From Actinomycetota bacterium (GTDB lineage: Bacteria; Actinomycetota; Actinomycetes; Streptosporangiales; Streptosporangiaceae): a DNA stretch of 59,968 bases. A model generated the notes under the pieces. It was not told the DNA's origin. It did not search any database and saw nothing but the letters and a program-made list of their open reading frames with translations. The position numbers were made by a program, and so were the translations under genes. Below are positions 34,785 to 43,307 of the stretch, piece by piece (position 1 is the stretch's first letter; every line of letters starts with the position of its first letter). The DNA is taken from the NCBI GenBank assembly GCA_003168255.1, contig PMSU01000197.1:1-59968 (forward strand). Direction: 5' to 3'.

Positions 34785-34975
34785 CCTGAACTCCTCCCCA
34801 GACACAACGGTTCCCCGCCATGACCCTGCCATTTCCCGGCCGGTGCCGCGGACCCTGCGCGAGGGCCTAGACGACCAGCCCGTGCGCGGTCCCCGGTGGC
34901 GGCCGCATGATCAGACTCTGGCCGACCAGGCCACGCGACGCAAGTGCGCCAGCCGCTCGGCCTGTCCCGGGCGGC

Positions 34976-35014
34976 GCCGGGCCGGGCCGGAGACAAGCCC
35001 CGGCCCGGCCCGGC
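34976..35014 (-). terminator. GC-rich hairpin after hpf
   Basis: The arms at 34976-34990 and 35000-35014 pair perfectly over 15 bp (GCCGGGCCGGGCCGG with its complement) around a 9-nt loop. It begins about 10 bp after the hpf stop on the minus strand. There is no U-tract. The position argues for termination of hpf before the regulator gene. Confidence 0.6.
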
Positions 35015-35023
35015 CCGAAGTCG

Positions 35024-35746
35024 CTAGGAAGCGACCAGGTGCTCCGATTGCTGCACGACCTGCTCCTCCAGCAGGCGGATGACACCGTACCGATAGCCGC
35101 ACCGCCGGTAGACCACGCTGGAACAGCCGGACTCCTTGTCGCGGAACAGGTAGAAGTCGTGGCCCACCAGTTCCATCTCGAACAGGGCCTGATCGATGGT
35201 CATCGGCGACGCGGCGTGGAACTTCTGGCGTACCACAAGGGGCCCGTCGCCCTCCATCTCGATGGGGACCACATCGTCGGTCGCCATCGCGCTCGCTTGC
35301 GCGGGACCCGCCGCATCGGGCCAGAAGTCCAGCTGCCCGGACCAGTCATCCTCGGCTGCGCCCGGCACCCCGGCTGCCCGCCCATTGGGCACGGCCGATC
35401 CGTCCGCGGCAGCCGGCAGCCTGCCCGCTCCATGGCTGGCATGCCTTGCCTTTCGCCGGTCACAGGAGCGCCGCAGTCGCGACTCGAGCTTGGCCAGGGC
35501 AAGGTCAAGTGCGGCGTACCGATCATCGGCAGCGGCCTCGGCCCGGATCGCAGGCCCGCGGGACCTGATGGTGAGCTCGACTCGTTCGCGTCTGCCGTGC
35601 TGGCGTGGATTGGGCTCCTTCGACACCTCCACGTCGATCCGGATCACCTTCTGATCCAGCTTCTCGAGCTTGGTGAGCTTCACGGTCGCGTGCTGCCGGA
35701 ACCGCTCCTGCAGGCTGGTATGCCGACCCTTGAACACGATGTCCAC
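35024..35746 (-). CDS. hpf: Long-form hibernation-promoting factor
   Basis: A 240-residue ribosome hibernation factor. The N-terminal S30AE domain (MDIVFKGRHTSLQERFRQHATVKLTKLEKL, then YAALDLALAKLESRLRR) binds the decoding centre. A charged linker of about 75 residues follows. The C-terminal dimerisation domain (VVRQKFHAASPMTIDQALFEMELVGHDFYLFRD) pairs two ribosomes into 100S particles. It is encoded near secA and lpqB, as Rv3241c is in M. tuberculosis. Confidence 0.93.
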   Translation of the reverse strand: MDIVFKGRHTSLQERFRQHATVKLTKLEKLDQKVIRIDVEVSKEPNPRQHGRRERVELTIRSRGPAIRAEAAADDRYAALDLALAKLESRLRRSCDRRKARHASHGAGRLPAAADGSAVPNGRAAGVPGAAEDDWSGQLDFWPDAAGPAQASAMATDDVVPIEMEGDGPLVVRQKFHAASPMTIDQALFEMELVGHDFYLFRDKESGCSSVVYRRCGYRYGVIRLLEEQVVQQSEHLVAS

Positions 35747-36271
35747 TCGGTAACCCCCTTCCGCTCAATTCACTCAACGGCACCCGCCCGGCCGACCTGG
35801 TCTTCGTCCCCACATCCGCCTGCAGAGGGGTTCGCGGCCTATCTGCCACTACTGCCCTTCTCCCGCTCCGGGGGACGCCGGATCCCCCGGTGAGGCAGGA
35901 CTTACTTCTAAGCCGCACCGTGATCAGTCGACGAGAAGTCGCCTTACGTGGGCCGTTTCGCCTGCGGCTGGCATCGGCTTGCTGGGACGGGCGCCCCAAA
36001 TCGGGGCGGCCCGGCCCGGCGCAACCACGGACCCGGGCGGGTGCCATGACACGAACGCTAACCCGATACCGGCCGAATGTCAGGAGGCAATTGTCCGCGA
36101 TCAATCACGTAACGTGAAAATAACTTTGCTGACCTGGAACGGGAGAGCCGCGATACTGGCCACGTTCCGTCACGGGATGACTGGGCGCGGGGGGCATCCG
36201 GGGCATCTGGGCCGACTCCGCTGGTACCGGACAGGGCGCTTCGGCCGGGCAGCGGCACTGGTTGGTCTACG
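35747..36271. other. 525-bp region without a convincing gene
   Basis: The region lies between hpf and lpqB, where M. tuberculosis carries a ComF-type phosphoribosyltransferase gene. I see no ComF motif or credible ORF on either strand. It holds a perfect 13-bp palindrome TCACGTAACGTGA at 36105-36117, in an AT-richer patch (36100-36130). That is a plausible operator about 360 bp upstream of hpf and suggests a long hpf leader. Confidence 0.5.
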
Positions 36272-38122
36272 TCAGCCGGGATACGTGGGATGCAGGCCGG
36301 CGTTCTCCTCCGGGCCCCAGGTGCCGTTGATGTTGGACGTCAGGGCTAGCCGACCGCGGGTCACCCCGGCGACCAACGGGTTGGCAGGGCCGGCCGCGGA
36401 GATAGAGAGTGTGTCCGGGTCGGTGACGATCGGTATCGAGGAACCGCCGTTGACGGGTACCTCCTGGAGGAGCGGGCCCGTCGACGATGCGGACAGCACG
36501 ATGAGGTTGTTCGCGTCGTACCAGGTTAGCTGCGTCGGGTCCAACACGTCGGTGCCGATGGACACCGTAGGGCTGCCTAGGGCGACCCCGCCGCCGGCCA
36601 CCCGCTCGATCGCCCCGAGGAGCAGCTGAGCACCGGTTGAACTGTGAACGATCATCGCGACCCGCACCCCGTCGGGAGCGAACCGCAACTGGCTGATCAC
36701 GGACCCGTGCGGCAGGCCGCCCAGCGGGCTCGAGCTGCCAGCGGGGCCCAGCACCCAGACCCCGTCAGATCCGGCCACCCATAGGTCGTCATGGGTATCC
36801 CAGCTGATCGAGGTGAAACCCCCGCCACGTGACCATTTGGCGAGCTTGGCACCCCGCCCGATAGCGCCGTAATACACCGCGCTGCCTGAGCGGGTGATCC
36901 CGGCAACATAGCCCTTGTCGGGTGAGACCGCGATGGGGCCGAACGGAACGCGCATGTCGCCTGCCTGGCCGGGAACAGGCGTCGCCGAGAGAGTCGCCGA
37001 GGGAGAGGGACCGGCCAGCAACTGGACCACGCCGTGGCTACCGGACGCATAGAGCGGGGCTTTAGCCGGCTCCTGCGGCACGATGAGCCCAGGCTGACCC
37101 GTCTGCGGCTGGCCGCCCGACCAGGTGGCCGACTGCCGCGGATGCCCGTCAGTCTCCAGCTCGACGGACTGGATGGCGGACTGCCCGGAGGACGGGCCGG
37201 CCAGCGTCCAGAGCAGCTGGGCCATCATCTGACCCAGGACTGCCTTGCGCGCGGTGGCGGCTGCCCCGCCGAGGTCAACCGTGGCGGTACCGGCGTTGAT
37301 CGTTACCTTTCCCAGCAGCCTGGTGCCGGCCGGGAAGGCCGTCTGCGCGGCGCCCGAGAGCCATCCTTGCGGATTACTCTGGAGCGAATTCACCAGCCTT
37401 CCTGCGACATCGACGGACGTGGCCTGCAACGGGACGAATACCGGGTCCGGCACCAGTGCCTGGCCGGAAACGGCGGGAAAGTACAGGTTCCGCGGCTGGT
37501 ACACGCGCTGGAAATCAGGTTCGTCGAGCAGCAGCGGGCTGGGCGGATTCGAGATGCGCCACTTACCGTTGACGTTGACAAGATCGAATGTGCGGGGGGT
37601 GAACTGCGTCTTCCCCTGAGTGCTCAGGTACTGGCCGTTGGCCGTCAGGCTGGCGACCTGCTGGCCGCTGACCCGGACCCGGACAGCCACCGTCGTGCCG
37701 CCGGCCGGCGGCTGCTGTTGTGGCCGACTCGTGGTCTTCACCGTCAGCGGCGCCGCGACCACTGTGACCGCAATCCCCGGATTCCAGGAGCTCTGGATCT
37801 GCGGTAGCAGGTACTGCCTGGCTATCGCGTAGTGATCGGCGAAGCTGGCGGTCGCGGTCAGGAAACCCAAGACGATCTGGGTGGGGTCCCAGGTCGGACC
37901 GGGTGGCGACGGGATCAGCTGGAGGTAATCCTGTCCCTGACCATCAGCCTGCGCCACCGAGCCCTGCTGCACGGACCCGCTGTCCGGCACGGTCGCGCAT
38001 GCGGACAGCAGGAGAGCAGCCAGGCCGACCGCGGCCGTCGCCCGCCGGCGCGCCGACGCCGGCCGTCGGCCGGGCGCCGATCCGTGCCGCGGAAGATCCA
38101 GGGGACGCGGCCTAACTCCCAT
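36272..38122 (-). CDS. lpqB: LpqB lipoprotein of the MtrAB system
   Basis: A 616-residue lipoprotein. The signal peptide ends in the lipobox LLSAC (AALLLSACATVPDSG). The N-terminal half carries the GerMN-type domain (VFVPLQATSVDVAGRLVNSLQ and ATARKAVLGQMMAQLLWTL). The C-terminal half resembles a beta-propeller (ISWDTHDDLWVAGSDGVWVL, LRFAPDGVRVAMIV). The start is the ATG overlapping the mtrB stop by 11 nt; a further 208 codons of open frame upstream lie in mtrB antiframe. In mycobacteria LpqB contacts MtrB and modulates its signalling. Confidence 0.93.
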   Translation of the reverse strand: MGVRPRPLDLPRHGSAPGRRPASARRRATAAVGLAALLLSACATVPDSGSVQQGSVAQADGQGQDYLQLIPSPPGPTWDPTQIVLGFLTATASFADHYAIARQYLLPQIQSSWNPGIAVTVVAAPLTVKTTSRPQQQPPAGGTTVAVRVRVSGQQVASLTANGQYLSTQGKTQFTPRTFDLVNVNGKWRISNPPSPLLLDEPDFQRVYQPRNLYFPAVSGQALVPDPVFVPLQATSVDVAGRLVNSLQSNPQGWLSGAAQTAFPAGTRLLGKVTINAGTATVDLGGAAATARKAVLGQMMAQLLWTLAGPSSGQSAIQSVELETDGHPRQSATWSGGQPQTGQPGLIVPQEPAKAPLYASGSHGVVQLLAGPSPSATLSATPVPGQAGDMRVPFGPIAVSPDKGYVAGITRSGSAVYYGAIGRGAKLAKWSRGGGFTSISWDTHDDLWVAGSDGVWVLGPAGSSSPLGGLPHGSVISQLRFAPDGVRVAMIVHSSTGAQLLLGAIERVAGGGVALGSPTVSIGTDVLDPTQLTWYDANNLIVLSASSTGPLLQEVPVNGGSSIPIVTDPDTLSISAAGPANPLVAGVTRGRLALTSNINGTWGPEENAGLHPTYPG

Positions 38123-40049
38123 CGCCGTTCTCACCGCCTCCGGGCTTGAGCTCCGCGATCCTGGCCACGGCGACCGGCAGGCCAGCTGCCAGCGCGGCCA
38201 GCCCCGCGGCCACCTCGGCCTCGTCTGGGCCGAGCGGAAGCGGCGATCCCTCGAGCCTGGCGCCGGTGACCCGGGGCAGGGTGAGCCTGAACACCGAGCC
38301 TCGCCCGTACTCGCCCCACGCCTCCAGCCACCCGCCGTGCAGCCGGGCGTCTTCCAGCGCGATCGACAGGCCGAGTCCGGTACCGCCAGTGGTCCTGGCG
38401 CGCGCCGGATCCGCTCGCCAGAAACGGTCGAACACCAGTTGTTCCTCGCCGGGCTTGAGCCCCACACCGTAATCCCGGACGGCAACGGCCACCGCGTCGC
38501 GGTCGGCTGCAACCGTAACCACCGCTTCCCTGCCCTCACCGTGCTCGACCGCGTTGACAAGGAGATTGCGGAGGATGCGCTCGACCCTGCGCCGGTCCGC
38601 CTCCGCCACGCACGGCCGGGCGGGAAGCCTGAACTCGATCCTGGCACCGCGGCGCTCGGCGAGCTGCTGCGCCACGTCGGCGGATCGCCTGACCAGATCA
38701 CAGATATCGATCGGCTCGGCGTCCAGGGTGGCGGCATTGGCGTCATACCTGCTGATCTCCAGCAGGTCGGCGAGCAGCGACTCGAACCGCTCCAGCTGTC
38801 CCTGTAGCAGCTCGGCCGACCGGGCGGCGGAGCCGTCCAGCTGGTCCTTCGCCGCGTACAGCACTTCCGCCGCGATGCTGATCGTGCTCAGCGGGGTGCG
38901 CAGCTCGTGTGACACGTCGGACACGAACTGCCGCTGCACCTGGGAAAGGCTCTGTAGTTCTCCCACCTGGTCCTGGAGGCTGGCCGCCATCTGGTTGAAC
39001 GAGGTAGCCAGGGCGGCCAGGTCGTCGACGCCGTGCACCTGCATGCGTTCGTCAAGGTCTCCCGCGGACACCCGCTGTGCCGCCTCGGCGGCCCGCCTGA
39101 CCGGGACGACCACCCAGCGGGTGACCAGCGAGGCAATCAGGGCCAGCAGCAAGACGAGGGCAAGGCCGACGGCGATGAGCGTGCGCTGGACCAGCTGAAG
39201 GGTGACCAGATCCCTGTTCAGGGGGAAGACGTAGTACAGCTGGTAATAGGAACCGACCGGCGCACCCACCGCCAGAGCGGGCCCCGACTGCGTTCCGTCG
39301 GCCAAGACGAGCCTGGTGGGCGTGTTGAATATGTCGTCATACCGGCCGTTGTCCTGTGCCTCTTCCACGTGTTTTTGGAGCTGCCAGGGAATGCTCTTCA
39401 TGGAGACGTCGCTCCAGCCCGGCGAAAAGAGCTGCACCCCCGGCATCCGCTGTGGCGACGCCAGCACGGCGAGGTAGTAGTCGCCGCCTGGCGCGCTGGC
39501 GGTGCCGCTGCCGACCAGCAGATCCTGTCCGATCGTGTACGTCACCGTCTCTACCGCCGCTGCAGCGTTAGCGCCGGCCGGCTGCCTGTTCAGGCCAGGG
39601 TGCCCGAGCGCCTGATCGCGCCCATTCAGGATCTGGGCACCGGCCAGCTTCTCCGTGTTCTCCAGCAGGCCGCCGGCGATCTGCTGCATGAGGAAGAACC
39701 CGAGGACCGCCACCACGACCGCCGAGACGACCAGGGTGGTGCCGACGACGCGCAGCTGTAGCGACCTGCGCCACCGGTCGCGCAGCTGGCCGAACGGGGG
39801 CCTGCCCCAGCCGGGCACGATACTGGCTTGCCGCGGCGGCCACCTGGCGCTGTCATGAGCCGGCCGGAGGGGGTGCGCCCGGCCAGAACTCCGGCGCGGC
39901 TCCCGGCCGACGTGAGCTGGGCCGCCGGGAGCTGGGGCACCTGGGGCCGGGGCACCGGGACGGCCATCCGCATCCGGTATGGCGCTATCCTCCGGCGCCC
40001 CGGAACGGGCGCCGGTTGGATGCGTCCCGCTCGCCGCAGCCCCTTCCAT
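38112..40049 (-). CDS. mtrB: MtrB sensor histidine kinase
   Basis: A 645-residue kinase. A long Pro/Ala-rich cytoplasmic N-terminus (about 100 residues) precedes membrane helix 1 (TTLVVSAVVVAVLGFFLM). An extracytoplasmic domain of about 150 residues and helix 2 (LALVLLLALIASLVTRWVV) lead to HAMP. The kinase core has FVSDVSHELRTPLSTISI, NLLVNAVEHGEG, DYGVGLKPGE and TGGTGLGLSIA. The start is the ATG of MEGAAAS with GGAAA at 7 nt; a GTG two codons earlier lacks spacing for a ribosome site. It forms an operon mtrA-mtrB-lpqB controlling cell-wall and division genes. Confidence 0.95.
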   Translation of the reverse strand: MEGAAASGTHPTGARSGAPEDSAIPDADGRPGAPAPGAPAPGGPAHVGREPRRSSGRAHPLRPAHDSARWPPRQASIVPGWGRPPFGQLRDRWRRSLQLRVVGTTLVVSAVVVAVLGFFLMQQIAGGLLENTEKLAGAQILNGRDQALGHPGLNRQPAGANAAAAVETVTYTIGQDLLVGSGTASAPGGDYYLAVLASPQRMPGVQLFSPGWSDVSMKSIPWQLQKHVEEAQDNGRYDDIFNTPTRLVLADGTQSGPALAVGAPVGSYYQLYYVFPLNRDLVTLQLVQRTLIAVGLALVLLLALIASLVTRWVVVPVRRAAEAAQRVSAGDLDERMQVHGVDDLAALATSFNQMAASLQDQVGELQSLSQVQRQFVSDVSHELRTPLSTISIAAEVLYAAKDQLDGSAARSAELLQGQLERFESLLADLLEISRYDANAATLDAEPIDICDLVRRSADVAQQLAERRGARIEFRLPARPCVAEADRRRVERILRNLLVNAVEHGEGREAVVTVAADRDAVAVAVRDYGVGLKPGEEQLVFDRFWRADPARARTTGGTGLGLSIALEDARLHGGWLEAWGEYGRGSVFRLTLPRVTGARLEGSPLPLGPDEAEVAAGLAALAAGLPVAVARIAELKPGGGENGDGS

Positions 40050-40135
40050 GATCACTTTCCGCTGGTCGTGATTCCTCGCCTGCTAGCCCCGGTGGCCGCC
40101 GGGATGCTGGCCGATGCGGCTTGGCCTGGCATCAG

Positions 40136-40822
40136 TCAGCCCGGGCCTGCCCGGTATCCGACACCGCGCACCGTTACGACTATCTCCGGGTGCTCCGGGT
40201 CCTTCTCGATCTTCGCGCGCAGCCGCTGCACGTGGACGTTGACCAGCCGGGTGTCCGCGGCGTGCCGGTAGCCCCAGACCTGCTCGAGCAGCACCTCCCT
40301 GGTGAACACCTGACGCGGCTTGCGGGCCAACGCGACGAGCAGGTCGAATTCAAGCGGCGTAAGGCTGACCGGGACGTCGTCCCGCTTCACCGAGTGACCG
40401 GCCACGTCGATCGTCACGTTCTGAATCTGGAGCATCTCCGGCGCGGGCTCGTCGGTGCGGCGCAGCCTGGCGCGGACACGGGCGATGAGCTCCTTCGACT
40501 TGAACGGCTTCACGATGTAGTCGTCGGCACCTGACTCCAGGCCGAGCACTACGTCAACCGTGTCTGTCTTGGCGGTCAGCATGACGATCGGCACGCCCGA
40601 CTCGGCCCGGATCTGCCGGCACACGTCGATCCCGTCGACGGTCGGCAGCATGAGGTCAAGCAGTACGAGGTCGGGATGGCTGTCGCGAAACGCCTCCAGC
40701 GCCTTGTCACCGTCATAGACGAACGTCGGCTCGAATCCTTCGCCCCGGAGCACGATGCCTAGCATCTCGGCAAGTGCCGAGTCATCGTCTACGACGAGTA
40801 CGCGACCTCTCATGAGCCTCAT
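40136..40822 (-). CDS. mtrA: MtrA response regulator
   Basis: A 228-residue OmpR-type regulator. The receiver has LVVDDDSALAEMLG, phospho-acceptor D in LVLLDLMLPTVDG, MLTAKTDTVD and YIVKPFKSKEL. The winged helix has VSLTPLEFDLLVALARKPRQVFTREVLLEQVWGYRHAADTRLVNVHVQRLRAKIE, close to mycobacterial MtrA throughout. Its ATG overlaps the mtnA stop by 4 nt, so it is probably translated with the methylthioadenosine-salvage gene. A second ATG three codons in is possible. In M. tuberculosis tmk occupies the upstream position. Confidence 0.96.
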   Translation of the reverse strand: MRLMRGRVLVVDDDSALAEMLGIVLRGEGFEPTFVYDGDKALEAFRDSHPDLVLLDLMLPTVDGIDVCRQIRAESGVPIVMLTAKTDTVDVVLGLESGADDYIVKPFKSKELIARVRARLRRTDEPAPEMLQIQNVTIDVAGHSVKRDDVPVSLTPLEFDLLVALARKPRQVFTREVLLEQVWGYRHAADTRLVNVHVQRLRAKIEKDPEHPEIVVTVRGVGYRAGPG

Positions 40823-41922
40823 CGTTCCACGGAAGCAATAGAAAGGACACCGCAGGCGGTCCCGTGTCCGGCATCGGCAGCACCGCTGCCGGTTTCCAGG
40901 GCACGGAGATTACCTGCATTGACGGGACGCACCACCCCCCGCTGGGTGACCAGGGCGGTGATCAGCGCGGGCGGCGTGACGTCGAAGGCCGGGTTGTAGG
41001 CCTCGCTTCCGGCCGCGGCGACCGGCACCCCGGCATAGCTGGTCACTTCGGCCGCCGGGCGGTGCTCGACCACGATCGCCATGCCGCTGGGCGTCTCGAA
41101 GTCGATCGTGGACACCGGTGCCGCCACCACAAAAGGCACCCGGTGGTGACGGGCGAGTACGGCGAGTGAGTAGGTGCCGACCTTGTTCGCCACGCTGCCG
41201 TCGGCCGCTACCCGGTCCGCGCCGACCAGCACCATGTCCACCTCGCCCGCCGCCATCAGCGAGGCCGCCGCCGCATCCGGCAGCACGGCATACGGCAGGC
41301 CGGCCCGCCGCGCTTCGTAGGAGGTCAGCCTCGCGCCCTGTAGCAGCGGCCGGGTCTCATCCACCCAGAGCCTGGCCAGCCTGCCTGCCCGGTGCGCGGC
41401 CAGGATCACGGCGAAAGCCGTTCCCTGCCCGGCCGAGACGAGCGCGCCGGTGTTGCAGTGGGTGAGAACCCTGGCTCCCGGCGGGACGAGGGCGAGACCG
41501 TTCGCGGCAATGGCTGCGCTGGCCGCGGCATCTTCGGCGGCGATGGCTCGCGCCTCGGCGAGCGCTGCTCCGGCCGCCAGCCGTTCGGAATCCGAATAAG
41601 AGTCAGCCAGCGCATATCGGTATGCGGCTAGCGCCCGGCGTGCCCCCCAGCCCAGGTTCACGGCAGTCGGTCTGGCGCGGGATATCAGGCCGGCCGCGGC
41701 GGTGACGTCGTCTCCCCGGTGCGCTGCGAGTGCCACGCCGAACGCCCCTGCCACCCCGAGAATCGGCGCGCCGCGCACCACGAGACGGCTGATCGCGTCC
41801 ACCAGAGAGTCCACGTCGCGGCAGGTCAGCACCGTTTCGGTGATCGGCAGCCTGGTCTGGTCGAGCAGCTCGATGGCCGGCCCGTCCGGTGGGTCGAGCC
41901 AGCGGAGCGGCGGTATGTCCAT
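40819..41922 (-). CDS. mtnA: S-methyl-5-thioribose-1-phosphate isomerase
   Basis: A 367-residue MtnA. It isomerises methylthioribose-1-phosphate to the ribulose form in methionine salvage from 5'-methylthioadenosine. Family blocks include RLVVRGAPILGVAGAFGVALA, LTHCNTGALVSAGQGTAFAVI, VDETRPLLQGARLTSYE and VLVGADRVAADGSVANKVGTYSLAVLA, with the catalytic Cys in HCNTGAL and Asp in GADRV. The start is the ATG of MDIPPLRWLD rather than the open frame 13 codons upstream. It lies 54 bp after the SAHH paralogue. No other salvage gene is in the window. Confidence 0.93.
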   Translation of the reverse strand: MDIPPLRWLDPPDGPAIELLDQTRLPITETVLTCRDVDSLVDAISRLVVRGAPILGVAGAFGVALAAHRGDDVTAAAGLISRARPTAVNLGWGARRALAAYRYALADSYSDSERLAAGAALAEARAIAAEDAAASAAIAANGLALVPPGARVLTHCNTGALVSAGQGTAFAVILAAHRAGRLARLWVDETRPLLQGARLTSYEARRAGLPYAVLPDAAAASLMAAGEVDMVLVGADRVAADGSVANKVGTYSLAVLARHHRVPFVVAAPVSTIDFETPSGMAIVVEHRPAAEVTSYAGVPVAAAGSEAYNPAFDVTPPALITALVTQRGVVRPVNAGNLRALETGSGAADAGHGTACGVLSIASVER

Positions 41923-41976
41923 ATTACGAGTGTCCTCCAGAAATGCGCATACTGGTAGCACCTTCCCGATTTCGGG

Positions 41977-43302
41977 CTACGAGCCCTGGTGCCAGGACGC
42001 CAGGTAATCGCGCTGGTCAGGGGTGAGCGTGTCGATCTGCGTGCCCAGTGAGGCGAGCTTCAGCCTGGCGACCTCGGCGTCGATGGATTCCGGCACTTCG
42101 TACACGCGGTCGGCCAGCGGCTCGGTGGCCGTGGCCAGCCAGGCAAGGGCGAGTGCCTGGATGCCGAACGAGAGGTCCATCACCGCCGCCGGGTGGCCTT
42201 CGGCGGCCACCAGGTTGACCACGCGGCCTTCGGCGAGCAGCAGCAGGCGGCGGCCGTCGGCCAGGACGTACTCGTCGGTATGCGGGCGCACGTCATGATG
42301 GATTGCGTTCGCCAGGCGGTCAAGCGCCCGCACGTCGATCTCCACGTCGAAATGGCCGGCGTTGGCCAGCATGGCGCCGTCGCGCATGATTGCCATGTGC
42401 TCGCGCGCGATCACGTCGCGGGAGCCGGTCGCGGTCACGAACATCTCGCCGAGCGCAGCCGCGGCGAGCATGGGCAGCACCCGGAATCCCTGTAGCACCG
42501 CGTCGAGCCCGCGCACCGGGTCGATCTCGGTAACGATCACCTGCCCGCCCAGGCCGCGGATGCGGCTGGCTATGCCCTGTCCGCAGGCGCCGAATCCGGC
42601 GACCACGACGGTCTTGCCGGCCAGCAGGGTATTGGTGGCGCGCAGGATGCCGTCGATCACCGACTGGCCGGTGTTGTCCGCCATCCGCCTGGCGCGGGTG
42701 TCGTTGGCCGCCACCACGGGAAAGGCGAGCGCGCCCGCCGCGGCCATCCGGCGCAGCCTGATCACTCCGGTGGAGGTGGACTCGCAGCCGCCGCGCACCT
42801 TCGCCAGCAGGTCGGGCCGCTCCTGGTGCAGCGTGTTGGCCAGGTCGCCGCCGTCGTCGATGACCAGATCGGGGGCTGCGTCTAGCGCGCTTGCGATGTG
42901 GGCGTAGTAGGTCTCGCGGTCTACGCCGGCCCGGGCGAACACGGTGACCCCGCTGTCGCCGGGGTCACCGTGTTCGCCGTCACCGTGTTCGCCGTCGCCG
43001 TCGCCGAGGGCCGCGGCCGTGTCGTCCTGGGTGGACAGCGGGTTCGACGCGGCGAGCAGGACGCGCGCACCGCCGCGGCGCAGCGTCCTGATCAGGACCG
43101 CGGTCTCCGCCGTGACGTGCAGGCACGCGGCGACGGTCAGGCCGCGCAGCGGTTGCTCGGCGGCGAATCTCTCGCCGATGAGGCCGAGCACGGGCATGGC
43201 TCGCCGCGCCCAGTCAATCCGGGCGTTCCCGGCCTCGGCCAGGCCAGGATCGGCGACGTCAGACCGCGGTCTGTCAGACCGCGGGCGGCCGGGCACGGGC
43301 AC
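41977..43302 (-). CDS. Divergent SAHH paralogue with Arg at the catalytic Lys position
   Basis: A 441-residue member of the S-adenosylhomocysteine hydrolase family, more like archaeal forms. Retained residues are H62 and T64 (CLHVTAET), STQDD, the DDGGD block at 150-153, E174 (ESTSTGV), D209 and N210, and the NAD fold VVVAGFGACGQG. The catalytic lysine of NDxxTKxxxDN is R205 (NDTRARRMADN). The C-terminal KPDHYRY tail of bacterial SAHH is absent. An acidic insert repeats GDGEHGDGEHGD near residues 102-112. The GTG start is inferred from the ahcY boundary (5 nt gap) with no clear ribosome site. It may act on a different nucleosidyl-homocysteine. Confidence 0.8.
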   Translation of the reverse strand: MPVPGRPRSDRPRSDVADPGLAEAGNARIDWARRAMPVLGLIGERFAAEQPLRGLTVAACLHVTAETAVLIRTLRRGGARVLLAASNPLSTQDDTAAALGDGDGEHGDGEHGDPGDSGVTVFARAGVDRETYYAHIASALDAAPDLVIDDGGDLANTLHQERPDLLAKVRGGCESTSTGVIRLRRMAAAGALAFPVVAANDTRARRMADNTGQSVIDGILRATNTLLAGKTVVVAGFGACGQGIASRIRGLGGQVIVTEIDPVRGLDAVLQGFRVLPMLAAAALGEMFVTATGSRDVIAREHMAIMRDGAMLANAGHFDVEIDVRALDRLANAIHHDVRPHTDEYVLADGRRLLLLAEGRVVNLVAAEGHPAAVMDLSFGIQALALAWLATATEPLADRVYEVPESIDAEVARLKLASLGTQIDTLTPDQRDYLASWHQGS

Positions 43303-43307
43303 CAGGC

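Noticed and set aside
36272..38746. LpqB with a 208-residue N-terminal extension
   Set aside because: The extension is antiframe sequence inside mtrB. The ATG at 38122 precedes a proper signal peptide and lipobox.
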